This document shows positions 1-9,819 of a DNA stretch of 64,000 bases, piece by piece. This DNA comes from Oscillospiraceae bacterium (GTDB lineage Bacteria; Bacillota; Clostridia; Oscillospirales; Acutalibacteraceae): contig SVOQ01000014.1 in NCBI GenBank assembly GCA_015066345.1, positions 1 through 64,000 of the forward strand, given 5' to 3'. Below the pieces are notes generated by a model. The model saw only the letters and a program-made list of their open reading frames with translations. It was not told the origin of the DNA and searched no databases. The position numbers and the translations under genes were made by a program. Positions within the stretch are counted from its first letter, which is position 1. Every line of letters begins with the position of its first letter.

Positions 1-48
1 GCTCGTGAGCGGCTGCTTGAGATTGTAATGCGGTGCTAAACTTTCAGT

Positions 49-119
49 GCCCCTTCGAGGGGCTAAGCCAGCATTCGCCCCTTATAGGGGCAGAGCAAAC
101 CACCAGTTTACTGGTGGTT
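49..119. repeat. cluster of three perfect hairpins after comF
   Basis: Three short palindromes follow one another: GCCCCTTCGAGGGGC (49-63), GCCCCTTATAGGGGC (77-91), and a 9-bp stem AACCACCAG/CTGGTGGTT (98-119). The last one contains the comF stop codon. None is followed by a T-tract on either strand, so they do not look like intrinsic terminators. The style matches the palindromic intergenic repeats common in Clostridia, but only one copy is visible here, so the family is inferred. The first 48 bases show nothing I can name. Confidence 0.5.
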
Positions 120-825
120 ATGATTTGCTTTTTTTAGCAATGCAATATGTAATACAATCAACCTCCGCAACACCGCAAATCATAAGAGTTTTGGCACATT
201 CGCTAAGGGTTGACCCCGTAGTTTTAATATCATCACATAAAAGAATACGTGAGCCCTGTATTTTTTCAAAATATTTGGGATTTACCTGTATTGAGCCTAA
301 AAGATTACCTGAGCGCATACTTTCGTTAAGGGTGTGTTGGGGTTGGGTTACTGCGGTTTTAATCAATAAGTTTTCAAAGGGGATATCAAGTTTTTCCGAA
401 AGGTTTCGGACTAAAAGTTCAGCCTGATTATATCCCCGTTCTTTCTGCTCCTTTTTGTGGGACGGTACAAATGTACAAAAATCAAAGTCCATTTCCCCGT
501 AATGCTTTTTAAAGGTTTCAGCCATATCCTCGGCTAAGGTAGGTACAATATATGTATCTTTATTGTATTTAAGGCGTTTAATAGCCTTTTTGGCGGCACC
601 CGAATAATAGTACGGGGCACATACACGCATATATTGTTGTGCTTTTTTATTACAAACGCAGTCCGCAACCGAATAACCGCATTTAAAACACACGTCACCC
701 TCAATCCGATGAATTTCATTTTCGCATTGGGGACAGATGTTTTTTCTTACATCAACAACAGTTTTACAGTAACGGCAACGGCTTGTGTAGAGAATTGTAT
801 ATATAAGTTTTTTGAGTTTTTTCAT
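118..825 (-). CDS. comF: ComF family phosphoribosyltransferase-like protein
   Basis: 235 aa, the usual length for ComFC. The N-terminus holds zinc-finger pairs CRYC and CPQC (C17, C20, C31, C34), then CFKC and CVC. The C-terminal half is a type I phosphoribosyltransferase fold with RGYNQAELL and the PRPP loop LLCDDIKTTGSTL near residues 197-209. ComF proteins take part in DNA uptake during transformation, but many non-competent Clostridia keep one, so the real role is uncertain. It lies three bases downstream of recD2 on the same strand and is probably co-transcribed. Only a weak ribosome binding site is visible before the ATG. Confidence 0.88.
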   Translation of the reverse strand: MKKLKKLIYTILYTSRCRYCKTVVDVRKNICPQCENEIHRIEGDVCFKCGYSVADCVCNKKAQQYMRVCAPYYYSGAAKKAIKRLKYNKDTYIVPTLAEDMAETFKKHYGEMDFDFCTFVPSHKKEQKERGYNQAELLVRNLSEKLDIPFENLLIKTAVTQPQHTLNESMRSGNLLGSIQVNPKYFEKIQGSRILLCDDIKTTGSTLSECAKTLMICGVAEVDCITYCIAKKSKS

Positions 826-828
826 AAT

Positions 829-3030
829 TTAAAAACCATTTTTCAAAAAATGAGCAAGGGCAGAGTAACGTTTTGCTTTGCGGTCATTCTGAGTCATTGT
901 GTCAAGCATCTGTGCACTACCTACTGTTACGAGCATATCCTTTGCTCGGGTTACGGCGGTGTATAAAAGATTACGGTAAGCGAGGTTTGGTACAATGTTT
1001 ATTGCGGGAATTACAACCGCCTTAAATTCGCTACCCTGACTTTTATGGACGGTTATGGCGTAAGCAAGTTCTAATTCCGAAAGATATTCACCGGGAATTA
1101 CCGCAACTCTACCGTCAAAATCCACCGTTGCAAGTGCGGTTTTAGTATCAATGGCGGTCAATATACCTATATCACCGTTGAAAATACCGTTACCTTTTTC
1201 GGTGGGGCTTTCCCATTCGATATTATAGTTATTCTTGACCTGCATAACCTTGTCCCCAACGCGGAAAAGTCGACCGGCAATAATCATTTCATTTTTTTCG
1301 GGACTTTTGGGGTTCAGAACGTTTTGTAAAAGAGTGTTAAGGTTTGCTGTACCCGTTTCGCCCTTTTTGGAGGGGCAAATAACCTGTATATCTGAAAAAG
1401 AGTCCCATTCATAAGCCTTGGGTAAACGCTCACTGCAAAGTTCCGTTACCGTGTGAGCCGTAAGAGAGGCTGAGGGCCTTTCAAGATGGAAAAAGTCCTT
1501 ACCGTCGTTGGTTAAGTCGGGGGTTTCACCACTGACAATTCTGTGGGCGTTGGTTATTATTTTGCTTTCCATAGCCTGACGGAAAATCTGTGAAAGACAA
1601 ACAACGGGTAAAACATCGGATAAAATCAAATCCTGTAAAACATTACCCGCACCCACAGGGGGTAACTGGTCACTGTCACCTACGAGAATAAGGCGACAGC
1701 CTAAGGGTAATGCCTCAAGTAAACTTGCAAAAAGATGTATGTCAATCATAGAAAGTTCGTCAAGAATAAGAGCATTACATTCTAAGGGATTATTAATGTT
1801 TCGTCTGAAAACGGGTCTGTCATCCTCGTCCCATTCCACTTCTAAAAGTCGGTGGATGGTTTTTGCGTCCATACCCGTAACCTCGCTCATACGCTTTGCG
1901 GCTCTGCCCGTAGGGGCGGCAAGGGCAACATCAAGATGTTGACGTTCAAAAATATTTATAATGCCTTTGATAGTTGTAGTTTTACCTGTACCCGGACCGC
2001 CCGTTAAAACCAAAAGTCCTTTTTTTGCGGCGGTGGCAATGGCAATACGTTGTTGGGTTTCGTAGGTAATACCGTTTTTAGATTCTATATCATCAATCCA
2101 ATCCGCAAGTTGTGGTGCACCGGGAGGCGGGAAATTAGCAATAATAGACATTCTTTCGGCAATTTTTCTCTCGGCAAGATAAGCCGAGGGCAGGAAAAGA
2201 AAATCCTTACCGTCAATGGTGTGAGATTTTAAATGTGCTGTGGATATGAGTTTATCAATGGTTATGTCAATTTCATCCTGAGAAACTTCAAGTAAATCGG
2301 ATGAAGGCTTCAACAGTTTTTCGCGGGGGATACAGGTATGACCGCGGTTTGAAGAATTATAACGCATTACGTGGAGTATACCCTCGCGGATTCTGAAATC
2401 CGGGAGGGGCTTTTTTTCCAATTTTGATTCAATGCTTTCGGCACGTTCAAAACTAATTCCAAGACCCATTGAGCAAAGGCAATAGGGATTTTCCTCTATT
2501 TGCTTAACGGCTTGTATACCTAATCTTTTGAATATTCTTATACATTCCGATGGTGAGAAACCGTATTTTTCAAGCCCCATCATAACTGAACGCATAGCAT
2601 ATTGACGTTTGAATTCTTCGCCGATGGTTTTTGCTTGTTCTTCGGATATTCCTTTAATTGCGGAAAGTCTTTCGGGTTCGTTTTCAAGAATATGGAGTGT
2701 ATCAGTACCGAAATGCTCAATAATGGACATTGCCTTTTTAGGACCGATACCCCTGATAACACCCGAGGCAAGATATTTATATATCTGCTCGGTGGTTTCG
2801 GGCATACAACGAGAAAAGGCAGTCACTTTAAATTGCCTGCCGAAAGAGGGATGAGTTGTATATGTGCCCGTAAGAGTTACACTTTCACCTGCACTGACAC
2901 CGGGCATAACACCCACCGCGGTAAGATAATCGTTATCAACGGAAATATCAAGCACCGTAAAGCCGTTGGCATCATTCCGGAATGTAACTTCTTCAACCAC
3001 ACCTGTTATCTGGGTTTCTTCGTAATTCAT
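829..3030 (-). CDS. recD2: RecD2-type ATP-dependent DNA helicase
   Basis: 733 aa, typical of RecD2, the stand-alone RecD homologue with an N-terminal extension. Residues 1-200 include the OB-like N-domain and helix-hairpin-helix repeats (IRGIGPKKA, IKGISEEQA). Walker A is GGPGTGKTT (344-352), motif II is LILDELSMID (421-430), and the C-terminal helicase motif YAITVHKSQGSEF is intact. RecD2 is a 5'-3' helicase linked to repair and replication stress, acting without RecBC. A CGGAG site precedes the ATG. Upstream on the minus strand TTGATA-N17-TATCAA is a plausible promoter. First gene of an operon with comF. Confidence 0.93.
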   Translation of the reverse strand: MNYEETQITGVVEEVTFRNDANGFTVLDISVDNDYLTAVGVMPGVSAGESVTLTGTYTTHPSFGRQFKVTAFSRCMPETTEQIYKYLASGVIRGIGPKKAMSIIEHFGTDTLHILENEPERLSAIKGISEEQAKTIGEEFKRQYAMRSVMMGLEKYGFSPSECIRIFKRLGIQAVKQIEENPYCLCSMGLGISFERAESIESKLEKKPLPDFRIREGILHVMRYNSSNRGHTCIPREKLLKPSSDLLEVSQDEIDITIDKLISTAHLKSHTIDGKDFLFLPSAYLAERKIAERMSIIANFPPPGAPQLADWIDDIESKNGITYETQQRIAIATAAKKGLLVLTGGPGTGKTTTIKGIINIFERQHLDVALAAPTGRAAKRMSEVTGMDAKTIHRLLEVEWDEDDRPVFRRNINNPLECNALILDELSMIDIHLFASLLEALPLGCRLILVGDSDQLPPVGAGNVLQDLILSDVLPVVCLSQIFRQAMESKIITNAHRIVSGETPDLTNDGKDFFHLERPSASLTAHTVTELCSERLPKAYEWDSFSDIQVICPSKKGETGTANLNTLLQNVLNPKSPEKNEMIIAGRLFRVGDKVMQVKNNYNIEWESPTEKGNGIFNGDIGILTAIDTKTALATVDFDGRVAVIPGEYLSELELAYAITVHKSQGSEFKAVVIPAINIVPNLAYRNLLYTAVTRAKDMLVTVGSAQMLDTMTQNDRKAKRYSALAHFLKNGF

Positions 3031-3129
3031 AGTAAAACTCCGCGTATATTCATTGGAATTGATAAAGTAATTGTATCACAATATCAAAATAATTGCGATA
3101 TTTTTGGTAGATATTTTTTGAGTTTAAAA

Positions 3130-3158
3130 TTGAAATGTATATTGGTGTATGATAATAT
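3130..3158 (+). promoter_or_regulatory. predicted sigma-A promoter for the GH2 gene
   Basis: TTGAAA, a 17-base spacer and TAATAT lie 33 bases before the GH2 start codon. A GGAGGG ribosome binding site follows. No CcpA-type operator was recognised next to it. Confidence 0.6.
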
Positions 3159-3190
3159 GTAAATAACACTATATTTCCGGAGGGATTTAT

Positions 3191-6100
3191 ATGAAATACA
3201 CTCTTAATAAAGTAAACCATTACGATTTTAAAACAGTAGAAATCGGAAGACTTGCTCCGAGAGCATACGCAATTCCCCATTCAAAAAGGGAAGATGCAGT
3301 AAACTCAGACTATAAAACCGAGCGTTATAACAGCGATATTGTTACGGTTCTTTCAGGGGAATGGGAGTTTAAATATTATAAGAAAAAATCAAAACTTCCT
3401 GCAATCCTTGATACAAGCAAGGTTAAATTTGATACTATAAATGTTCCTTGTACCTGGCAGAGAACAGGTTACGAAGAACCTGCGTATATTAACTGTCCTT
3501 ATAGCTTTGACCCCAGAGCATTGGGTCTTCCTAAGGGTGAGGGTGTAAAACCGCCCGAGCTTCCCGAGGAATTTTCCTGCGGTATTTACCGTAAGGTTAT
3601 AAATATTAATGACCTTAACAAAAACTACATTCTTACATTCCTTGGTGTTACACCCTGTGTTGATTTATATGTAAACGGTGCTTTTGTAGGTTATGGCGAA
3701 GCGGCTCACAATTCCTACGAATTTGATATTACAAAATACCTTAACGAGGGCGATAACGAAATAATCGTTGTAGTTTTCAAATGGTGTACAGGCTCATATC
3801 TTGAGGCTCAGGATATGTTCAGAGAAAACGGTATTTTCCGTGATGTGCTCCTTTACACTTATGATAAAGTCTATATCAACGATTTTCAGGCAATTGCCGA
3901 GAAAAAAGGCAAGAAATATAACCTTAACATAGAAACCGAACTTAAAGGTGTGCTCAACAACACAACAATCAAAGCATCTCTTTATGACGGAAAAACTCTT
4001 TTAGCCGAAGAAACAGTTTCCGGTGAACAGAAAAATGCATTCTCTCTTAAAGGATTAAACGTTCAGGAATGGAATGCTGAAATTCCTAAGCTTTACGAGC
4101 TTTTCATAAGCCTTTATAACGAAAATGGCGAGGTTATGACTATCCGTCAGTACGTGGGCTTTAAGAATATTGAAATCAAAGATGCAGTTTTCTATTTTAA
4201 CGGTAAAAAGATTAAGCTTAAAGGCGTGAACCACCACGATACACATCAGACCAAGGGTTACGCAATGGGCTTTGAGGACCTTATAAAGGACGTTGAGCTT
4301 ATGAAGGAGTTTAACGTCAACTGTGTGCGTACATCCCACTATCCTCCCGACCCGTTCTTCCTTGAGCTTTGTGACCATTATGGACTTTATTGTGTTGACG
4401 AAGCGGATATCGAAACCCATGGTATATGGGATTTGGGTTGCGAAGGTGGCGAAATCAGTCATAAATTAAAATGGGCACCCCGTTATATGGACCGAGTAAG
4501 AAGAATGTATTTCCGTGACCGTACACATCCTTCAATTATTATGTGGAGCCTTGGTAACGAGTCCTGGGGCTACAAATGTCACGATAAATGCTATGAAATG
4601 CTCAAGGAATTAACGGATATCCCCGTTCATTATGAGGGTGTTTGCAGAACAAGACGTTATCATTATGACGTATTCTCCGAAATGTACACCCATCAGGATG
4701 ATATGATTAAAATCCGCGACAGAAAACGTGGCAAACAGTATCAGGAGGTTCCTTTCTACCTTTGCGAATATTGTCACGCAATGGGTGTCGGCCCCGGTGC
4801 ACTTGAAGAATATATGCAGATTTTCTACTCCGACGATATCTTTATGGGCGGTTGCATCTGGGAATGGGCTGACCACTCAGTTCTTCACGACGGAACTGAT
4901 AAGTATAAATACCAGTACACCTACGGTGGTGACCACGGTGAAAAACTTCACGACGGTTGCTTCTGCGTTGACGGTCTTTTCTATCCCGACCGCACACCTC
5001 ACACAGGTGCATATAATATGAAAGTGGCTTACCGTCCCATAAGAGCAACAAAACTTTCGGGTAACAAACTTACACTTCTTAATACCAACAGATTCCTTTC
5101 AAGCGACGGTATTGAGGTTTATTGGGAATATCAGGAAAACGGCGAAACCGTAAACTGCGGTTCATTCGCAACAAATATCGCACCTGAGAAGGAATGTACA
5201 TATAAACTTGATTTACCCAAGGTTAATTACGATAAGAATACATATCTTAACCTTATTTATCTCAAAGGTGATTTTGAAGTTGCAACTGAGCAACTTACAC
5301 TTTCCGAGGCATCATTTATTCAACCCACTCTTGAAATGGGTAAGGTTTCAATAACTTCCGATTCCGAGGTTATTACAGTTAAATACCCGGAGGGTGCAAT
5401 TGAATTTTCTGAGGAAACGGGCGAAATGCTTTCGTATAAGGCTAACGGAGTAAGCGTACTCAATAAAGAGCCTGTTTCTCATAAAGGCTTCCTTCTTAAT
5501 ATTTCAAGAGCATATGTGGATAATGACAGACATATTATCGATGAATGGAATTCACATAATCTCAACAATCCCCGAATTGTGCTTGAAGACCTTAGTGCTG
5601 AGGTTAAGTCCGGCGTTGCATCCGTAAGCGAGTATTTCACAATTTACGGCAAAGAGGATGCTTTATTTAACGCAAACGTGCTTTACATAATCGGTGCAAA
5701 CGGTGTTGTGGATATTGAGGTTGCTATGGCTCCCGCAGAGGATAGCACGGAGAAATTCTTTGATATTCCTCGTTTGGGACTTACCTTTGAAGCGGATAAG
5801 AAGTTCTCGGAAATTGAATATTTCGGCAGGGGTGAAAAGGAGAATTATAACGACTTCAATATGCACGCTCCCGTGGGACTTTACTACGCTAAGGTTAAGG
5901 ATGAACACGAACCCTATATCCGTCCTCAGGATAACTCAAACCATTCGGACGTTTCATACCTTAAATTAAAGAGTGAAAAGGGCGAGGAAATTCTTATTTA
6001 TTCCGATAGAAAGTTCAATTTCAACGTTCATAACTATACTCAGGAAACTCTCGATAAGGCAAATCACAGAGAAGATATAATTGACGAGAAAACAACCTTT

Positions 6101-6232
6101 GTCACTATTGACGGTTATACAAAGGGTACGGGTACGGGTAGTTGCGGTCCTGCAACCCTTCCTCAGTACTCAATTGATGCTTCCAAGGAGCTTACGTTTA
6201 ACTTTGTAATAGCACCTTCTAAGAATAAGTGA
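3191..6232 (+). CDS. lacZ: GH2 beta-galactosidase (LacZ type)
   Basis: 1013 aa, matching the five-domain LacZ class. The order is N-terminal sugar-binding jelly roll, two immunoglobulin-like domains around the TIM barrel, then a C-terminal beta-galactosidase small-chain domain. The acid/base Glu is E457 in MWSLGNES and the nucleophile is E526 in LCEYCHAMGVGPG, both as expected for GH2. There is no signal peptide, so it hydrolyses imported beta-galactosides in the cytoplasm. GGAGGG sits eight bases before the ATG. Its TGA stop lies within the ribosome binding site of the next gene, so the two are translationally coupled. GH2 also includes other specificities, but the motif set favours beta-galactosidase. 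Confidence 0.93.
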   Translation: MKYTLNKVNHYDFKTVEIGRLAPRAYAIPHSKREDAVNSDYKTERYNSDIVTVLSGEWEFKYYKKKSKLPAILDTSKVKFDTINVPCTWQRTGYEEPAYINCPYSFDPRALGLPKGEGVKPPELPEEFSCGIYRKVININDLNKNYILTFLGVTPCVDLYVNGAFVGYGEAAHNSYEFDITKYLNEGDNEIIVVVFKWCTGSYLEAQDMFRENGIFRDVLLYTYDKVYINDFQAIAEKKGKKYNLNIETELKGVLNNTTIKASLYDGKTLLAEETVSGEQKNAFSLKGLNVQEWNAEIPKLYELFISLYNENGEVMTIRQYVGFKNIEIKDAVFYFNGKKIKLKGVNHHDTHQTKGYAMGFEDLIKDVELMKEFNVNCVRTSHYPPDPFFLELCDHYGLYCVDEADIETHGIWDLGCEGGEISHKLKWAPRYMDRVRRMYFRDRTHPSIIMWSLGNESWGYKCHDKCYEMLKELTDIPVHYEGVCRTRRYHYDVFSEMYTHQDDMIKIRDRKRGKQYQEVPFYLCEYCHAMGVGPGALEEYMQIFYSDDIFMGGCIWEWADHSVLHDGTDKYKYQYTYGGDHGEKLHDGCFCVDGLFYPDRTPHTGAYNMKVAYRPIRATKLSGNKLTLLNTNRFLSSDGIEVYWEYQENGETVNCGSFATNIAPEKECTYKLDLPKVNYDKNTYLNLIYLKGDFEVATEQLTLSEASFIQPTLEMGKVSITSDSEVITVKYPEGAIEFSEETGEMLSYKANGVSVLNKEPVSHKGFLLNISRAYVDNDRHIIDEWNSHNLNNPRIVLEDLSAEVKSGVASVSEYFTIYGKEDALFNANVLYIIGANGVVDIEVAMAPAEDSTEKFFDIPRLGLTFEADKKFSEIEYFGRGEKENYNDFNMHAPVGLYYAKVKDEHEPYIRPQDNSNHSDVSYLKLKSEKGEEILIYSDRKFNFNVHNYTQETLDKANHREDIIDEKTTFVTIDGYTKGTGTGSCGPATLPQYSIDASKELTFNFVIAPSKNK

Positions 6233-6240
6233 GGCCTTTT

Positions 6241-8610
6241 ATGAAAATAAGTAAGGATATTGTAGATTACAACCATAAACTTTTTAAAGAAATCGTATCA
6301 CTTCGCCGTCAGGTTTTCTGTGACGAGCTCGGTGAAAAATCATCATATATTAAGGATGCCCGTGATTCAGCGGGCATCCATATAGGCTTTTTTATCGGTG
6401 ATATAATCGTAGGCTGTGGCAGTATTTGTGAAAATGCGGACGGTGAATTTGAAATTTACTGTGTTGCAGTTAAGGAGCACTACAGAAATTTTGGTTTGGG
6501 TTCAGAAATAGTTGAACTTCTTAAAGCAAACGCGAAGGAGCAGGGTGCAAAGGCTTTTATTGCAGAATTGCCCCTTGACGTGTTGGCATTTTTTGAGAAA
6601 AATGCACTGCCCAAAAGCGGTGTTCCCTTTACCAAAAACGGCAAAAAATATATTAAATGCACCGAGAACCTTGTTTTCGACGGAGCAAAATGGGTTCAGT
6701 TTGGCGGCGAGCATCAGGCGGTTATAGTCCGTGAGGATTTTGAGGTTACAAAAAAAGACGGAGCCGTGCTTTACGTCAGCGGTCTTGGCTTTTGTGATAT
6801 TTATATTAACGGCAAAAGCATAAGCGACAGGGTTCACGCTCCCGCATGGACTAACTATAAAAAGTTTGACACCGCAAGTATGGAATACCCCATATTTGAT
6901 ATTATGATTACGCGAATTCTGTATGAAAAAATCGACGTGTCAAAATTCCTTAAAAAGGGTAAAAACACAATCGTTTTCCATATCGGTGGCGGTTGGTTCT
7001 GTCAACGTGAATGTCCCAATGAGGGTGTTAAACCCTACGGAGATTTACTTCTTTGCTATAAACTTTTGCAGGGTGAAAATATACTCGCTTCAAGTAACGA
7101 GAATACAAAGTATAAAAAATCCTTCGTGAAAAGAGCGAACCTTTATTACGGCGAGGACCAGGATGCACGTCTTGGCGGATACGATTTTTCGGATATATCC
7201 GAGGATATCAATACCTGGGCTTCGGCAGAGGTGGTTGACGCCCCCTTATCTGTATTACAGGAGCAGACCTGCCTTCCCGATAAGATTGTAAGAAAATTGA
7301 AGCCTAAGTGTATTTTCCGCAAGGGCGACTATGCAATTTATGACGTGGGTGAGAATATTTCAGGTTACCCCGTGGTGGAGTTTATTGAGGATGCATATAT
7401 CGGCGAAAGCTGTGTTCTGCGATTTGCAGAGGAGCTTGACGAGGATGGGGGACTTGCATTCCACTCTGCAGGCGGTGAATTCCGTATGCAGAAGGACACC
7501 TACATTCACGATGATAAATGCAAGGAGTATTATCCCCGTTTTACGTGGCATGGCGCAAGGTATTTTGATGTGCTCGGCAGAGTTAATGTTAAAGAATACA
7601 GAGTTGTTCATACGGATATTAAGCCTAAAGTTGAGTTTAAATCCTCTAACGCAACTCTTCAGTGGATTTTTGATTCATACGTAAGAACACAGAATAGTAA
7701 TGTTCACGGTTGTGTGCCTTCGGACTGCCCCCACAGAGAGCGTCTGGGTTACACGGGTGACGGTCAGCTTACTGCGGATGTGGTTATGACCGTATTTGAC
7801 GCGGAAAAAATGTACCGTAAATGGATGAATGACATTGCCGACTGTCAGGATATTTACACAGGTCACGTCCAACATACTGCACCGTTTTACGGTGGCGGTG
7901 GCGGTCCCGGTGGTTGGGGCGGTGCTATGGTAATAGTACCCTATACCTTCTACAAGCATTACGGTGATATAGATATACTCAAAAAATACTATCCCAATAT
8001 GCTGATGTATTTTGATTATCTTGATGCACACAGTGTAAACTCCCTTGTAATGACTGAGGAGGCAGGGGGCTGGTGTTTGGGTGACTGGTGCTCACCTGAG
8101 GACAGAAACCTTATTCCCATACCCTTTGTGAACACCTATTTCTATCTCAAAACCCTTACAATGGCTATTGAAGCGGCAGAGATAATCGGTGAAAACCCGT
8201 CGCAATTAAAATCACGTTACCAAAGAATTAAAAAAGCTTTCCTTGATAAATACTACGATAAGAAAAACGGTACTTTCTGTAATTCGGTTGAGGCAAGTGA
8301 TGCTTACGGTTATGACCTTGGCTTAGGTAACGAAAAAACCTTAAAAGCAATTGTGGATAAGTATGAGGCATTGGGTGAGTTTGATTGCGGTATTTTCGGT
8401 ACGGATATACTTATACGCACCCTTTGTGAAAACGGGCATAAGGATTTAGCGTATAAACTCCTTACATCCGAAAAAGAAAACACTTTCTACAATATGAAAA
8501 AACACGGTGCAACCACCCTTTGGGAAAACTGGAATGGTGCATATTCCCATTCCCACCCTATGTTCGGTGCAGTTGTGAAATATTTGGTTGAATATTTCAA
8601 CGAGGTATAA
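6241..8610 (+). CDS. GNAT acetyltransferase-GH78 alpha-L-rhamnosidase fusion
   Basis: One uninterrupted frame of 789 aa. Residues 1 to about 145 form a GNAT N-acyltransferase domain with the acetyl-CoA loop HYRNFGLGSE (80-89). From about 150 onward it is a bacterial alpha-L-rhamnosidase: N-terminal beta domains, then the (alpha/alpha)6 barrel with DCPHRERLGYTGDG. D495 and E500 match the GH78 acidic motif. No signal peptide is present. I chose ATG 6241 because AGTGAGG lies at the right distance; an in-frame GTG 12 bases earlier has no such site. It is coupled to lacZ upstream. The barrel half is somewhat short for GH78, and a related unsaturated-sugar hydrolase is possible. What the acetyltransferase acts on is unknown. 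Confidence 0.82.
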   Translation: MKISKDIVDYNHKLFKEIVSLRRQVFCDELGEKSSYIKDARDSAGIHIGFFIGDIIVGCGSICENADGEFEIYCVAVKEHYRNFGLGSEIVELLKANAKEQGAKAFIAELPLDVLAFFEKNALPKSGVPFTKNGKKYIKCTENLVFDGAKWVQFGGEHQAVIVREDFEVTKKDGAVLYVSGLGFCDIYINGKSISDRVHAPAWTNYKKFDTASMEYPIFDIMITRILYEKIDVSKFLKKGKNTIVFHIGGGWFCQRECPNEGVKPYGDLLLCYKLLQGENILASSNENTKYKKSFVKRANLYYGEDQDARLGGYDFSDISEDINTWASAEVVDAPLSVLQEQTCLPDKIVRKLKPKCIFRKGDYAIYDVGENISGYPVVEFIEDAYIGESCVLRFAEELDEDGGLAFHSAGGEFRMQKDTYIHDDKCKEYYPRFTWHGARYFDVLGRVNVKEYRVVHTDIKPKVEFKSSNATLQWIFDSYVRTQNSNVHGCVPSDCPHRERLGYTGDGQLTADVVMTVFDAEKMYRKWMNDIADCQDIYTGHVQHTAPFYGGGGGPGGWGGAMVIVPYTFYKHYGDIDILKKYYPNMLMYFDYLDAHSVNSLVMTEEAGGWCLGDWCSPEDRNLIPIPFVNTYFYLKTLTMAIEAAEIIGENPSQLKSRYQRIKKAFLDKYYDKKNGTFCNSVEASDAYGYDLGLGNEKTLKAIVDKYEALGEFDCGIFGTDILIRTLCENGHKDLAYKLLTSEKENTFYNMKKHGATTLWENWNGAYSHSHPMFGAVVKYLVEYFNEV

Positions 8611-8615
8611 AAAAT

Positions 8616-8643
8616 ATCCCATCAGCAGTGATGTTGATGGGAT
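8616..8643. terminator. hairpin between convergent GH78 and malic enzyme genes
   Basis: ATCCCATCA pairs with TGATGGGAT around an 10-base loop, between two converging genes. The T-tract (TAGTTTTAT) is modest on the plus strand, and an A-rich flank on the other side gives T residues for the minus strand. It probably serves both genes. Confidence 0.6.
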
Positions 8644-8648
8644 TAGTT

Positions 8649-9818
8649 TTATCTTATTACACCACTTTCAATAGCGGCTTTTTTTACGGCATCCGCAACC
8701 TCAAAGGCAACGCTTCTGTCAAGGGCGGAGGGGATGATGTTTTCTTCATTGAGTTCGTTTTCGGGAATGTGGTTTGCGAGAGCGTAAGCCGCCGCAAGTT
8801 TCATTTCTTCCGTAATATCCGTAGCACCGCAATCAAGCGCACCGCGGAAAATACCGGGGAAAACAAGAACATTGTTAATCTGATTGGGAAAGTCCGAGCG
8901 ACCCGTGCCCACAACCTTTGCACCGGCTTTTTTAGCAAGGTCGGGCATAATTTCGGGCGTGGGGTTTGCCATTGCGAAAACAATTGCATCGGTGTTCATT
9001 GATTTAATCATTTCCTCCGAAACAATACCGGGTGCGGAAACACCAACGAAAACATCGGCATTTTTAATTGCTACGTCAAGACCACCCGTGAGCTTTTCGG
9101 GGTTGGTTATTTTCGCAAGATTCTGTCTTTCTTCGCCTAAAAGAGTATCGTTTTCGTCAATTATACCTCTTTTGTCCACAAGCACCATATTCTTTGCACC
9201 TGCGGCAATAAGCATTTTTGAAATTGCCGTACCTGCGGCACCAAGACCGTTAACAACTATTTTGACATCCTCTATTTTTTTACCCACAACACGAAGAGAG
9301 TTGATTATACCTGCAAGTACTACAACTGCTGTACCGTGTTGGTCGTCGTGGAATATGGGAATGTTACAACACTCTTTGAGTTTTTTCTCGATTTCAAAGC
9401 AACGGGGTGCGGCAATATCCTCAAGGTTAATACCGCCGAAACTACCCGAAAGAAGATAAATTGTCCTTACAATTTCATCAACATCTTTGGTTTTTAAGCA
9501 AAGGGGGAAAGCGTCAACGTCCGCAAACTTTTTGAATAAGGCACATTTGCCCTCCATAACGGGCATTCCAGCCTCAGGGCCTATATCACCAAGACCTAAA
9601 ACGGCAGTGCCGTCAGTAACAACCGCAACAAGGTTGTTTCTTCTCGTAAGCTCAAAGGATTTGTTAACATCCTCGTTTATAACCATACAAGCTTCCGCAA
9701 CACCGGGGGTGTAAGCTAAGGACATATCCTCGCGAGTGTCGACGGGGCAACGGGCAATAACCTCGATTTTGCCGTTCCATTCGTAATGCTTTTTTAATGA
9801 TTCTTCTCGTATGTTCAT
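8649..9818 (-). CDS. NAD(P)-dependent malic enzyme
   Basis: 389 aa, the short bacterial malic enzyme class without the phosphotransacetylase-like extension of MaeB. It decarboxylates malate to pyruvate with reduction of NAD or NADP. Visible are SLAYTPGVA with the catalytic Tyr, [10 protein letters not shown] with the catalytic Lys, the metal site DDQHGTAVV, and the Rossmann loop GLGAAGTA. It starts one base after the prfB stop codon, with AGGA inside the end of prfB as ribosome binding site, so the two are co-transcribed. The pairing has no obvious functional logic. Confidence 0.93.
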   Translation of the reverse strand: MNIREESLKKHYEWNGKIEVIARCPVDTREDMSLAYTPGVAEACMVINEDVNKSFELTRRNNLVAVVTDGTAVLGLGDIGPEAGMPVMEGKCALFKKFADVDAFPLCLKTKDVDEIVRTIYLLSGSFGGINLEDIAAPRCFEIEKKLKECCNIPIFHDDQHGTAVVVLAGIINSLRVVGKKIEDVKIVVNGLGAAGTAISKMLIAAGAKNMVLVDKRGIIDENDTLLGEERQNLAKITNPEKLTGGLDVAIKNADVFVGVSAPGIVSEEMIKSMNTDAIVFAMANPTPEIMPDLAKKAGAKVVGTGRSDFPNQINNVLVFPGIFRGALDCGATDITEEMKLAAAYALANHIPENELNEENIIPSALDRSVAFEVADAVKKAAIESGVIR

Positions 9819-9819
9819 A

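Noticed and set aside
6229-6240. GTG start for the GNAT-GH78 gene, and likewise GTGs inside GGTG sites of several other genes
   Set aside because: In each case the GTG is part of the ribosome binding site of a well-spaced ATG just downstream.
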